Origin: Malikia sp.
GTDB taxonomy: Bacteria > Pseudomonadota > Gammaproteobacteria > Burkholderiales > Burkholderiaceae_C
Length of the DNA stretch: 46,918 bases
Direction of reading: 5' to 3'
NCBI RefSeq assembly: GCF_028687635.1
Contig: NZ_JAQTZS010000022.1
Location: 1 to 46,918, forward strand
The position numbers and the translations under genes are program-made. Each line of letters begins with the position of its first letter. Positions within the stretch are counted from its first letter, which is position 1. Positions 26,023-34,275 of the stretch are shown here, piece by piece. The notes below the pieces were generated by a model, which was given only the letters and a program-made list of their open reading frames with translations, searched no databases and was not told the origin of the DNA.

Positions 26023-26026
<4 letters not shown>
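25406..26026 (+). CDS. lptA: Lipopolysaccharide transport periplasmic protein LptA
   Basis: Periplasmic bridge protein of the Lpt machine that carries LPS from the inner to the outer membrane. The 206-residue protein has a Sec signal peptide (to about ALA at 28) and an OstA-type beta-jellyroll domain: [28 protein letters not shown]..., [27 protein letters not shown]. The C-terminal tail is Pro/Ser-rich. The ATG at 25406 opens the signal peptide. Its stop overlaps lptB as GTGA. No lptC lies upstream, where it usually is; dsbA is there instead. Confidence 0.93.
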
Positions 26027-26778
<752 letters not shown>

Positions 26779-26785
26779 TGCACCC

Positions 26786-28408
26786 ATGTCAATGAAACCC
26801 GGCTTGTCGCTGCGCACCTCGCAGCAGCTGGCGCTGACGCCACAGCTGCAGCAGTCGATCCGCCTGCTGCAGCTGTCCACGCTCGAGATGGCGCAGGAGG
26901 TCGAGCAGATGCTCGACGAAAACCCCTTCCTGGAGCTCGAAGCCGAGGCCACCGAGCGCGAGGAGCAAGACCTGGCCCAGGCCGAGGCAGCGTCCAGCCT
27001 GGGCGACCCCTCGGCCGAGGTGGCGGACTTTGCGTCCGCCCCGCCTGGCGCGAGCTCGGGCGCGGCCGCGGAGCCCGATGCGGCGGCTGCTCCGGCCGCC
27101 GAGTCCGGCCTCGACGGCGGCGAGGAGTCCGGCGCGCTCGAACCCGAGCCCGACTGGGAGGGCGACGGCACGGTCGAATTCAGCCCGGACGACGGCGATT
27201 GGGGCGGCGAGGCGCCGGCCCGTCAGGGCTCGGGCAGCGACGAGGAAGGGGCGAGCGCCATCGACCTCGCGAGCGAGTGGATCACGCTGCAGTCCCACCT
27301 GCATCAGCAGTCGCTGTCGCTGCGCCTGAACGAGGAGGAGGGCGCCGCGCTCCATTTCCTGATCGAGTCGCTCGATGACGATGGCTACCTGGCCGATCCG
27401 CTGCCCGAGCTGGTCGAGGCCCTGCTGCTGCAGGAGGAACGGGCGCGCGGCCAGCCCTGGCCCGAGGCGCTGCGTTTCGAACGCCAGGAGGCCTTGCGGC
27501 AGCTGCTGCAGACCGCCTTGCACTGGCTGCAGCACATGGAGCCGACCGGTGTCGGCGCGCGCGACCTGGCCGAATGCCTGAAACTGCAGATCCTCGAGCT
27601 GCGCAACAGCCCGGTGGCGCGCGCGGCGCTGGCGATCTGCGAGCAGCCGCTCGAACTGATGGCCAGGCGCGATCTCAAGCGCCTGGTCGCGCAATGCGGC
27701 ATCGACGAGGCGTTGGCCCGCGAGGCGCTGGCGCTGATCATGCGGCTCGAACCCAAGCCCGGCCGGCGCTTCGCCGATGTGCAGCGCAACATCATCGTGC
27801 CCGATGTGATCGTGAGCGCCGAGGGGCAGGGCTTCGAGATCCGGCTCAATCCCGACGTCATGCCGCGCCTGCGCGTGCACGACATCTACGCCCGCGCGAT
27901 GCGTGGTCACAAGGGCGAGGCGGCCCAGGGCATGCAGCAGCGGCTGCAGGAAGCGCGCTGGTTCATCAAGAACATCCAGCAGCGCTTCGATACCATCCTG
28001 CGCGTCTCGACCGCGATCGTCGAGCGCCAGCGCCGCTTCTTCCAGCAAGGCGAGCTCGCGATGCGCCCGCTGGTGCTGCGCGAGATCGCCGACGAGCTCG
28101 GCCTGCACGAGTCCACCATCAGCCGCGTGACGACCGCCAAGTACATGGCGACGCCCTTCGGCACCTACGAGCTGAAGTATTTCTTCGGCTCCGGCCTGGG
28201 CACCGAGACCGGCGTCAGTGCGTCGAGCACGGCGGTGCGCGCGCTGATCAAGCAGCTGGTCGCGGCCGAGAACCCGAGCAAACCCCTGAGCGACAGCCAG
28301 CTCGCCGAGCTGCTCAAGGCGCAGGGCATCGAATGCGCGCGCCGCACCGTCGCCAAGTACCGCGAGGCGCTGCGCATCGCTCCGGCCAACCTGCGCAAGG
28401 CGCTCTGA
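26786..28408 (+). CDS. rpoN: RNA polymerase sigma-54 factor
   Basis: Alternative sigma factor for enhancer-dependent promoters. The 540-residue protein has the Gln-rich region I (LRTSQQLALTPQLQQSIRLL), a long acidic region II at about 50-165 rich in Glu, Asp and Ala, the core-binding domain, a helix-turn-helix region (ELGLHESTISRVTTAKYMATP) and the RpoN box ARRTVAKYREAL near the C-terminus. All elements are intact. It lies directly downstream of lptB and ends the lpt operon. Confidence 0.97.
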   Translation: MSMKPGLSLRTSQQLALTPQLQQSIRLLQLSTLEMAQEVEQMLDENPFLELEAEATEREEQDLAQAEAASSLGDPSAEVADFASAPPGASSGAAAEPDAAAAPAAESGLDGGEESGALEPEPDWEGDGTVEFSPDDGDWGGEAPARQGSGSDEEGASAIDLASEWITLQSHLHQQSLSLRLNEEEGAALHFLIESLDDDGYLADPLPELVEALLLQEERARGQPWPEALRFERQEALRQLLQTALHWLQHMEPTGVGARDLAECLKLQILELRNSPVARAALAICEQPLELMARRDLKRLVAQCGIDEALAREALALIMRLEPKPGRRFADVQRNIIVPDVIVSAEGQGFEIRLNPDVMPRLRVHDIYARAMRGHKGEAAQGMQQRLQEARWFIKNIQQRFDTILRVSTAIVERQRRFFQQGELAMRPLVLREIADELGLHESTISRVTTAKYMATPFGTYELKYFFGSGLGTETGVSASSTAVRALIKQLVAAENPSKPLSDSQLAELLKAQGIECARRTVAKYREALRIAPANLRKAL

Positions 28409-28469
28409 GCCGACCGTTGCGCTTACACTCCCCGGCCCGCCCCCGTCCACCCGAGCACCGAGATCCGCC

Positions 28470-29825
28470 ATGAATGCTTTGACCCTGTTCCTGCCTTGCG
28501 CCGCCGGCGTCGAGGGCTATCTGGCCGCCGAGATCGAGCGCATCACCGGCCTGCCGCAGGCCAGCATGCTGGCTTCGCGCGGCGGCGTCGAGCTGCCCGG
28601 CAGCTGGCGCGACGCGATGAAGCTCAACCTGCACAGTCGCCTGAGCCAGCGCGTGCTGGTGCGGCTCGCCTACCAGCCCTACCGCAGCGAGCATGATGTC
28701 TACGACATCGCGAACGAGGTGGCCTGGGAGATCTGGTTCACGCCGCGCCAGACCATCAAGGTCGAGATCACGGCCCAGCACAGCCCGCTGCAGAGCCTGA
28801 ACTTCGCCGCGCTGCGGGTCAAGGACGCGATCTGCGACCGCCTGCGCGACAAGCGCGGCGAGCGCCCGAGCGTCGACACGCTGCGCCCCGATGTGCGCGT
28901 CTTCACCCACCTGACCCATGACGCCTGCACGGTCTACATCGACACCTCGGGCGAGCCGCTGTTCAAGCGCGGCTGGCGCGAGGACAAGGGCGACGCGCCG
29001 CTCAAGGAGACGCTGGCCGCCGCCATGATCGCCGCCACCGGCTGGACCGGCGAGCCGGGTCCGGACGGCCAGCCGGTGCCGCTCTACGACCCCTGCTGCG
29101 GCAGCGGCACGGTGCTGATCGAGGCGGCGCAGATGGCGCTGAACATCGCGCCCGGCCGGCAGCGCCGCTTCGGCTTCGAGAAGCTGCTGCCCTTCCAGCC
29201 CCATGTCTGGCAGGCGCTGAAGCAGGAGGCGCGGGACGCCGAGCGTCCGCTGCCGGCCCAGCCCTTCATCTTTGGCAGCGACATCGCCTTCCGCATGGTC
29301 GACTTCGCGCGCCGCAACGCCGAGCGCGCCGGCGTCATGCAGGTGCTCGAGCTGCGCGGCGGCGACGCGCTGCAGCGCATGCCGCCGACCCCGACCCCGG
29401 GCGTGCTGCTGCTGAACCCGCCCTATGGCGAGCGCATCGCGGCCGCCGGCGTCGCCGGCCAGCGCGCCGAGAGCCGCGCGGCCGGCCGTGGCGGCGCGCG
29501 CGTCTTCAGCGCCGGCGCCCCGGTCGAGACCACGCTGCGCGGGCGCGAGACCGCGCAGACCGCCGACGGACTGGAGAACAACGACTTCTTCGCCCAGCTC
29601 GCCTCGCATTGGAAGAAGCATTACGCCGGCTGGAGTGCCTGGCTGCTGACGCCCGACCTCAAGCTGCCGGGCAAGATGCGCTTCAAGGAATCGCGCCGGG
29701 TGCCGATGTGGAACGGCCCGATCGAATGTCGCCTGTTCCGCTTCGACCTGCTGGCCGGCTCGGCGCGCGGCAACCCGGCGGCTGGCTCAGGCGCTGGCAC
29801 TGACGACGCTGCAGGCCGGGCATGA
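28470..29825 (+). CDS. THUMP-domain 23S rRNA (guanine-N2) methyltransferase, RlmL N-terminal type
   Basis: Predicted SAM-dependent RNA methyltransferase, 451 residues. An N-terminal ferredoxin-like plus THUMP domain (about 1-165) is followed by a Rossmann methyltransferase with DPCCGSGTVLIEAA (SAM site) and the catalytic NPPYGERI. It corresponds to the N-terminal half of E. coli RlmKL (RlmL, m2G2445). Between NPPYGERI and the NDFFAQLASHWK segment is an insertion of some 50 residues rich in Ala, Gly and Arg, with no motif I recognise. The C-terminal tail is low complexity. The stop codon overlaps the downstream PIN gene by four bases (ATGA). Confidence 0.9.
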   Translation: MNALTLFLPCAAGVEGYLAAEIERITGLPQASMLASRGGVELPGSWRDAMKLNLHSRLSQRVLVRLAYQPYRSEHDVYDIANEVAWEIWFTPRQTIKVEITAQHSPLQSLNFAALRVKDAICDRLRDKRGERPSVDTLRPDVRVFTHLTHDACTVYIDTSGEPLFKRGWREDKGDAPLKETLAAAMIAATGWTGEPGPDGQPVPLYDPCCGSGTVLIEAAQMALNIAPGRQRRFGFEKLLPFQPHVWQALKQEARDAERPLPAQPFIFGSDIAFRMVDFARRNAERAGVMQVLELRGGDALQRMPPTPTPGVLLLNPPYGERIAAAGVAGQRAESRAAGRGGARVFSAGAPVETTLRGRETAQTADGLENNDFFAQLASHWKKHYAGWSAWLLTPDLKLPGKMRFKESRRVPMWNGPIECRLFRFDLLAGSARGNPAAGSGAGTDDAAGRA

Positions 29826-30238
29826 GCGCGCAGCCGCGCCTGGTCATCGACACCAACTGGCTGCTCGACCTCTGGGTGTTCGACGACCCGCGCGCGCGGC
29901 CGCTGCGTGCCGCGCTGGAAGCCGGCGCACTGCGCTGGCTGGCCACGCCGCCGATGCGCGTCGAGTTCGAGCGCGTGCTCGGTTATCCCCTGGTGGCCAG
30001 ACGCTTGCAGGCTGGCGGCCGCGAGCCGGCCGCCTTGCTGGCCGAATTCGAGCGCCGGGTCGAGTGGGCCGAGCCCGCGCCGCGCGCGCCGGTGCGCTGC
30101 GCCGATCCGGACGACCAGGGCTTCATCGACCTGGCCTTGCAGCAGGGCGCGACCCTGTTGAGCAAGGACAAGGCCGTGCTGGCCTGCCGCAAGCGTCTGC
30201 AGGCGCTCGGCATCGCGGTGCAGCCGCATTGGCCTTGA
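29822..30238 (+). CDS. PIN-domain protein, predicted RNase (COG1569-type)
   Basis: Small 138-residue PIN-fold protein with the acidic metal-binding set visible: Asp10 in VIDTN, Glu48/Glu50 in MRVEFERVL, Asp95-98 in CADPDDQGFIDLA, and Asp116 in LLSKDKAVL. Such proteins are ribonucleases and are often annotated as toxins of toxin-antitoxin systems, but no antitoxin gene is adjacent. It is translationally coupled to an rRNA methyltransferase by an ATGA overlap, an arrangement more suggestive of a housekeeping RNA-processing role. Function beyond predicted nuclease activity is not supported. Confidence 0.85.
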   Translation: MSAQPRLVIDTNWLLDLWVFDDPRARPLRAALEAGALRWLATPPMRVEFERVLGYPLVARRLQAGGREPAALLAEFERRVEWAEPAPRAPVRCADPDDQGFIDLALQQGATLLSKDKAVLACRKRLQALGIAVQPHWP

Positions 30239-30289
30239 AGCCTTCGATTCGGCATAAATGCTTCCGAAATATTTTTTTTGTCAGATATG

Positions 30290-30317
30290 TTGACAATGGC
30301 GCCAGCTTGCCTATAAT
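30290..30317 (+). promoter_or_regulatory. Near-consensus sigma70 promoter of small RNA 2
   Basis: TTGACA (30290-30295) and TATAAT (30312-30317) are both perfect consensus hexamers, 16 bases apart, preceded by an A/T-rich stretch with eight T residues that may act as an UP element. This is the strongest promoter visible in the window and implies high constitutive output. Confidence 0.93.
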
Positions 30318-30323
30318 TTATTT

Positions 30324-30430
30324 CAGGTTGTTTTGCGACAACCTCCCGCTTTTCCTCCCTGAGCGGGCGCCTTAGTGTGTGACAGCAAAAAGGCTTCCCA
30401 GCCCCGGTCCTTTAGACCGGGGTTTTTTTT
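30324..30430 (+). ncRNA. Small RNA 2 with anti-Shine-Dalgarno loop
   Basis: A transcript of about 107 bases starting just after a consensus promoter. It forms three perfect hairpins: AGGTTGT/ACAACCT (30325-30331 with 30338-30344), CCCGCT/AGCGGG (30345-30350 with 30362-30367) displaying loop TTTCCTCCCTG, and an eight-base-pair terminator followed by eight T residues. The CCTCCC in the loop is complementary to Shine-Dalgarno sequences and would be free to pair with mRNA. The loop and the pre-terminator block AAGGCTTCCCAGCCCC are shared with small RNA 1 at 420-502. It lies in the gap between the PIN gene and the convergent PilZ gene and contains no credible reading frame. Betaproteobacterial sRNAs with an anti-SD motif, toxic in E. 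coli, have been described; whether these belong is to be tested. Confidence 0.88.
30402..30430 (+). terminator. Rho-independent terminator of small RNA 2
   Basis: CCCCGGTC (30402-30409) pairs with GACCGGGG (30415-30422) around loop CTTTA, followed by eight T residues. Confidence 0.93.
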
Positions 30431-30464
30431 GCCTGTTGCTTTTGAAAGGGATGCCGCCGAGCGC

Positions 30465-31196
30465 TCAATCGCACGCGCTGATCTGCAACTGGTAGAGAAA
30501 GCGCTGCAACAGCATCTGGTCAAGCGGGTCCATTTCGACGAAGCGCGCGCCCAGCAGTTGCTCGCCGCTCTTTTCTTCGGCCTCCAGCCGGCTCAGCAAC
30601 TGGAGGCCGAAGCGGATCAACCCGAAGCCGGGCAGTTCGAGCGAGCAACCCTGCAGCACCGTCTCCCGTTCCAGCGGCAGGCGGGTCCCCGCGGGCAGGG
30701 CCAGGCATACCCCGCCTGCGGAAATGTCGATCAGCCGCAGCATCAGTCGGCCGAACTTGGCGGCGCCTTCATCCGTCATGGCGCGGCGCAGCGGCAGCTC
30801 GCACAGCAGTGAGGCTGGACTCGGCACCCGAAAGAACTCGCGCCGCTGCAGCCGGTGCACGCGCAGCGGCAGCCTGGCCGCATGAGCCAGCGCTTCGCCG
30901 GAGTCATCAGGCCGCAGGTTTTCGACCAGAAAGCAGGTCCGCGCGCTGCGCAGATTGGCCAGCACCGCGACCGACTGGCCGGCTCGCAGCAGCGGTCCCG
31001 CGGCAAAGCGCAACACCATGTCGTCGGACTCCCTGACCTCAAGGATCGTGGCCGTCACCGGCTCGGCCAGCAGACTGCCCCAGCATTGCACGATCGGCCC
31101 CCGCCTGGCCAGATCCCGCATGATCTGGCGGATCTCCAGGGGGGAGTCGATCCAGAACGGATCCCCTGCCGGTGGCAGCAAACTGGTATGGGTCAT
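30465..31196 (-). CDS. ycgR: YcgR-type PilZ protein (c-di-GMP flagellar brake)
   Basis: Cyclic di-GMP receptor of 243 residues. It has an N-terminal YcgR domain (about 10-115) and a C-terminal PilZ domain with both c-di-GMP-binding signatures: RRxxxR as QRREFFR near 118-124 and D/NxSxxG as DISAGG near 157-162. YcgR proteins slow flagellar rotation when c-di-GMP is high. AAGGAG lies about four bases upstream of the ATG at 31196. No other motility gene is in the window. It converges on small RNA 2. Confidence 0.88.
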   Translation of the reverse strand: MTHTSLLPPAGDPFWIDSPLEIRQIMRDLARRGPIVQCWGSLLAEPVTATILEVRESDDMVLRFAAGPLLRAGQSVAVLANLRSARTCFLVENLRPDDSGEALAHAARLPLRVHRLQRREFFRVPSPASLLCELPLRRAMTDEGAAKFGRLMLRLIDISAGGVCLALPAGTRLPLERETVLQGCSLELPGFGLIRFGLQLLSRLEAEEKSGEQLLGARFVEMDPLDQMLLQRFLYQLQISACD

Positions 31197-31257
31197 GGCG
31201 CTCCTTACTCAAGCAAACTTGAATTCTCCGTTGGCAATATAGCAAGAATTGACCGCC

Positions 31258-31281
31258 GAAAAAGCCGGCGCGCGGCCGGCT
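31258..31281 (-). terminator. Rho-independent terminator downstream of pgk
   Basis: On the minus strand AGCCGGC pairs with GCCGGCT (31281-31275 with 31269-31263) and runs into TTTTT. A second, perfect 11-base-pair hairpin lies just before it at 31293-31319 but has no T run. Confidence 0.7.
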
Positions 31282-31326
31282 CTTGCCTGACGCGGGCGGG
31301 GCCGCATCGGCCCCGCCCGTTCGCGC

Positions 31327-32517
31327 TCAGGCGCGCTTGGCCAGCACCTCGAAGGCCGGCAGGGTCTTGCCTTCCAGCACTTCGAGGAAGGCGCCGCCGC
31401 CGGTCGAGATATAGCCCACATCGTCGGTGATGTGGTACTTGGCGATGGCCGCCAGCGTGTCGCCGCCGCCGGCGATCGAGAACGCCTCCGAGTGCGCGAT
31501 CGCCGAAGCCATCATCTTGGTGCCGCCCGCGAACTGCGGGTACTCGAACACGCCGACCGGGCCGTTCCAGACGATGGTGCCGGCGTGCGCGATGATCTCG
31601 GTCAGCTTGGCCGAGGTCTTGGGGCCGACGTCCAGGATGCGGTCGTGCGGACCGACCTCCTCGACCGGGATGCGGTTGGCGCGCGCCAGCGCCGAGACCT
31701 CGTCGGCCACGACGACGTCGACCGGCAGCGGCACTTCGGCGCCGCGCTCCTTCATGATGTCCATCACCTGCTGCGCCTCGCGCACCATCTCGGGCTCGGC
31801 CAGCGAGTCGCCGATGCGCTTGCCGGCGGCCAGCAGGAAGGTGTTGGCGATGCCGCCGCCGACGATCAGCTGGTCGACCTTGGAGGCCAGCGTCTTGAGG
31901 ATGCTCAGCTTGGACGAGACCTTGGAGCCGCCCACGATCGCCACCAGCGGGCGCTTGGGCTCCAGCAGGGCCTGGGTCAGCGCGTCCATCTCGGCCGCCA
32001 GCAGCGGGCCGGCACAGGCGATCGGCGCGGTCTCGGCGATGCCGTAGGTCGTGCCCTCGGCGCGGTGCGCGGTGCCGAAGGCGTCGTGCACGAAGATGTC
32101 GCACAGCTTGCCGAGCTTGGCGGCCAGCTCGGGCTTGTTCTTCTTCTCGCCGACGTTGAGGCGGCAGTTCTCCAGCAGCACCAGCTGGCCCGGCGCGAGG
32201 TCGAAGCCGCCGTCGACCCAGTTCGAGATCAGCGGCACCTCGCGTCCGAGCAGCTCGCCCAGGCGCTTGGCCACCGGGGCCAGGCTGTCCTCGGGCTTGA
32301 ACTCGCCCTCGGTCGGGCGGCCCAGGTGCGAGGTCACCATCACGGCGGCGCCGGCGTCAAGCGCCATCTGGATCGCGGGCAGCGAGGCGCGGATGCGGGT
32401 GTCCTCGGTGATGTTGCCGTCATCGTCCTGGGGCACGTTGAGGTCGGCGCGGATGAAGACTCGCTTGCCGGCGGCCTGGCCGCTGGCGCAAATGTCGGAG
32501 AAACGCAGGAATTTCAT
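31327..32517 (-). CDS. pgk: Phosphoglycerate kinase
   Basis: Glycolytic and gluconeogenic enzyme, 396 residues, cytosolic. It begins [32 protein letters not shown] and contains the family landmarks RxDx[45 protein letters not shown] and the nucleotide-binding GGGDTLAA and [13 protein letters not shown]. It is complete. In related genomes it stands next to pyk and fba; here it is separated from pyk by about 19 kb that includes the envelope cluster and the argS-rpoN block. Its own terminator follows. Confidence 0.97.
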   Translation of the reverse strand: MKFLRFSDICASGQAAGKRVFIRADLNVPQDDDGNITEDTRIRASLPAIQMALDAGAAVMVTSHLGRPTEGEFKPEDSLAPVAKRLGELLGREVPLISNWVDGGFDLAPGQLVLLENCRLNVGEKKNKPELAAKLGKLCDIFVHDAFGTAHRAEGTTYGIAETAPIACAGPLLAAEMDALTQALLEPKRPLVAIVGGSKVSSKLSILKTLASKVDQLIVGGGIANTFLLAAGKRIGDSLAEPEMVREAQQVMDIMKERGAEVPLPVDVVVADEVSALARANRIPVEEVGPHDRILDVGPKTSAKLTEIIAHAGTIVWNGPVGVFEYPQFAGGTKMMASAIAHSEAFSIAGGGDTLAAIAKYHITDDVGYISTGGGAFLEVLEGKTLPAFEVLAKRA

Positions 32518-32622
32518 GATGTTGGTGCAACAGCTGTTTGACCGGCCAATTGTAGGAGTCGTTTGCTCTCGCGGGTCCGTTGCTGTTGGTTCGATCGCAT
32601 CGCGCCAGCTCCCGCATCGGCC

Positions 32623-32628
32623 TAGAAT
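32623..32628 (+). promoter_or_regulatory. Candidate -10 element of lemA
   Basis: TAGAAT, 25 bases before the lemA ATG, the same hexamer seen before fba and argS. The gene has a strong GGGGAGAG ribosome-binding site at 32641-32648. No good -35 is visible. Confidence 0.38.
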
Positions 32629-32652
32629 GGCGGCTCAACCGGGGAGAGCACG

Positions 32653-33255
32653 ATGAGATTTCTGGCATGGCGGCGCGGGGCCTTGGCCCTGACATTGACG
32701 GCCGCATTGAGCGGCTGCGGCTACAACGACTTCCAGCGGCTCGACGAGCAGACCGGCTCGGCCTGGGCCGAGGTGCTCAACCAGTACCAGCGCCGCGCCG
32801 ACCTGGTGCCCAATCTGGTCGCGACCGTCAAGGGCGAGGCGAACTTCGAGCAGGAAACGCTCACGCGCGTGATCGAGGCGCGCTCCAGGGCGACCGCGAT
32901 CCAGCTCACGCCGCAGATGCTCGAAGATCCGCAGGCCATGCAGCGCTTCCAGGCCGCGCAGGGCCAGCTCGGCAGCGCGCTGAGCCGGCTGCTGGCGGTG
33001 TCCGAGCAATACCCCACCCTGAAGGCCAACCAGGCCTTTGGCGACCTGCGCGTGCAGCTCGAAGGCACCGAGAACCGCATCACCGTCGCGCGCAACCGCT
33101 ACATCCAGACGGTGCAGGAGTACAACGTGCTCGCGCGCAGCTTCCCGAGCAACCTGACCGCGATGGTCTTCGGCTACCACCCCAAGGCCGGTTTCACGGT
33201 CGCCGACGAGGCGGCGATCAAGGTGCCGCCCAAGGTCGATTTCGGCACCAGGTGA
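32653..33255 (+). CDS. lemA: LemA-family lipoprotein
   Basis: Predicted lipoprotein of 200 residues: signal with lipobox LSGC (Cys near residue 23), then the LemA core YNDFQRLDEQTGSAWAEVLNQYQRRADLVPNLV, and NRYIQTVQEYNVLARSFPSN. LemA proteins are helical-bundle envelope proteins without a settled function. The stop overlaps the next gene by one base. LemA followed by a TPM-domain protein is a widespread conserved pair. Confidence 0.93.
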   Translation: MRFLAWRRGALALTLTAALSGCGYNDFQRLDEQTGSAWAEVLNQYQRRADLVPNLVATVKGEANFEQETLTRVIEARSRATAIQLTPQMLEDPQAMQRFQAAQGQLGSALSRLLAVSEQYPTLKANQAFGDLRVQLEGTENRITVARNRYIQTVQEYNVLARSFPSNLTAMVFGYHPKAGFTVADEAAIKVPPKVDFGTR

Positions 33256-34139
33256 TGTCAACCCTGCGCTGGCTCTGGGCCTGGCTGCTGTGCAGCCTGC
33301 TGGCTTGGCCGCTGCCGGGTTTGGCACAGCCGCTGCAAGCCATTCCGCCGCTGAGCGCGCGCGTGATCGACCAGACCGCCACGCTGACCGAGCCGCAGCG
33401 CCGGGCGCTGGAGGACAAGCTGGCCGCCTTCGAGCGCGAGCGTGGCAGCCAGGTCGTCGTCCTGCTGCTGCGCACGACCGCGCCCGAGGACATCTTCAGC
33501 TACACCCAGCGCCTGGGCGACGCCTGGAAGATCGGCCGCAAGGAGGTCGGCGACGGCGTGCTGCTGGTGGTCGCCAAGGATGACCGTACCCTGCGCATCG
33601 CCACCGCCAAGGCGGTCGAGGGCGCGATCCCCGACCTGATGGCCAGCCGCATCATCGAAGCGGTCATCACGCCGCGCTTCAAGCAGGGCGATTTTGCCGG
33701 GGGGCTCGACGCCGGGGTGGACCAGATCCTGGCCCGGCTCAAGGGCGAGGCGTTGCCGCTGCCCTCGGCCCAGGCCAAGGCCGGACCGGGCACCAACTGG
33801 GAGGAACTGCTGATCTTCATCGGACTGGCGGCGCCCGTCATCACCCGCGTGTTGCGCGGCATCCTGGGCCGGACCCTGGGCAGCCTGGTGGCGACCGGCA
33901 TCGTGGGCGGCATCGTCTGGTCCTTCACCGGCTCGCTCTTCATCGCCCTGGCGGCGGCCTTGCTGGCCGGTGTCATGGGTCTGCTGATGGCCCGCCTGCC
34001 AACCCGTGGCGGCGGTTCCGGACCAGGGGGGCCGGGCGGTGGCTGGGGTGGCGGATCGGGCGGCCGAGGCGGCGGCGGTGGCTTCTCCTCGGGCGGCGGC
34101 GGCAACTTCGGCGGCGGCGGTGCTTCCGGGCGCTGGTGA
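33255..34139 (+). CDS. TPM-domain (YgcG-like) membrane protein
   Basis: Protein of 294 residues with a signal peptide (to about LAQ at 26), a TPM domain (about 35-165: VIDQTATLTEPQRRALEDKLAAFERERGSQVVVLLLRTT, KIGRKEVGDGVLLVVAKDDR), a membrane region of two or three helices near 185-245, and a C-terminal Gly/Ser tail (GGGWGGGSGGRGGGGGFSSGGG). TPM domains have been linked to photosystem II repair and to phosphatase activity in plants; the bacterial role is unclear. The start overlaps the lemA stop (TGATG). Confidence 0.9.
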   Translation: MSTLRWLWAWLLCSLLAWPLPGLAQPLQAIPPLSARVIDQTATLTEPQRRALEDKLAAFERERGSQVVVLLLRTTAPEDIFSYTQRLGDAWKIGRKEVGDGVLLVVAKDDRTLRIATAKAVEGAIPDLMASRIIEAVITPRFKQGDFAGGLDAGVDQILARLKGEALPLPSAQAKAGPGTNWEELLIFIGLAAPVITRVLRGILGRTLGSLVATGIVGGIVWSFTGSLFIALAAALLAGVMGLLMARLPTRGGGSGPGGPGGGWGGGSGGRGGGGGFSSGGGGNFGGGGASGRW

Positions 34140-34275
34140 AGCCGTGCCTTTCGTCGCGCACCTGTGGTCAGCCTCAGGTGCCGCCTCGCTGTAGGGGCTT
34201 GCGCTGCTGCAATAATGCGCCATGGAGCTGACCGCACCATGCGGCAGCTCATTTCATCAGATGGAGACGATTCCC

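Noticed and set aside
31293-31319. Perfect 11-base-pair hairpin after pgk as the main terminator
   Set aside because: It has no T run on either strand; the adjacent hairpin at 31258-31281 does.
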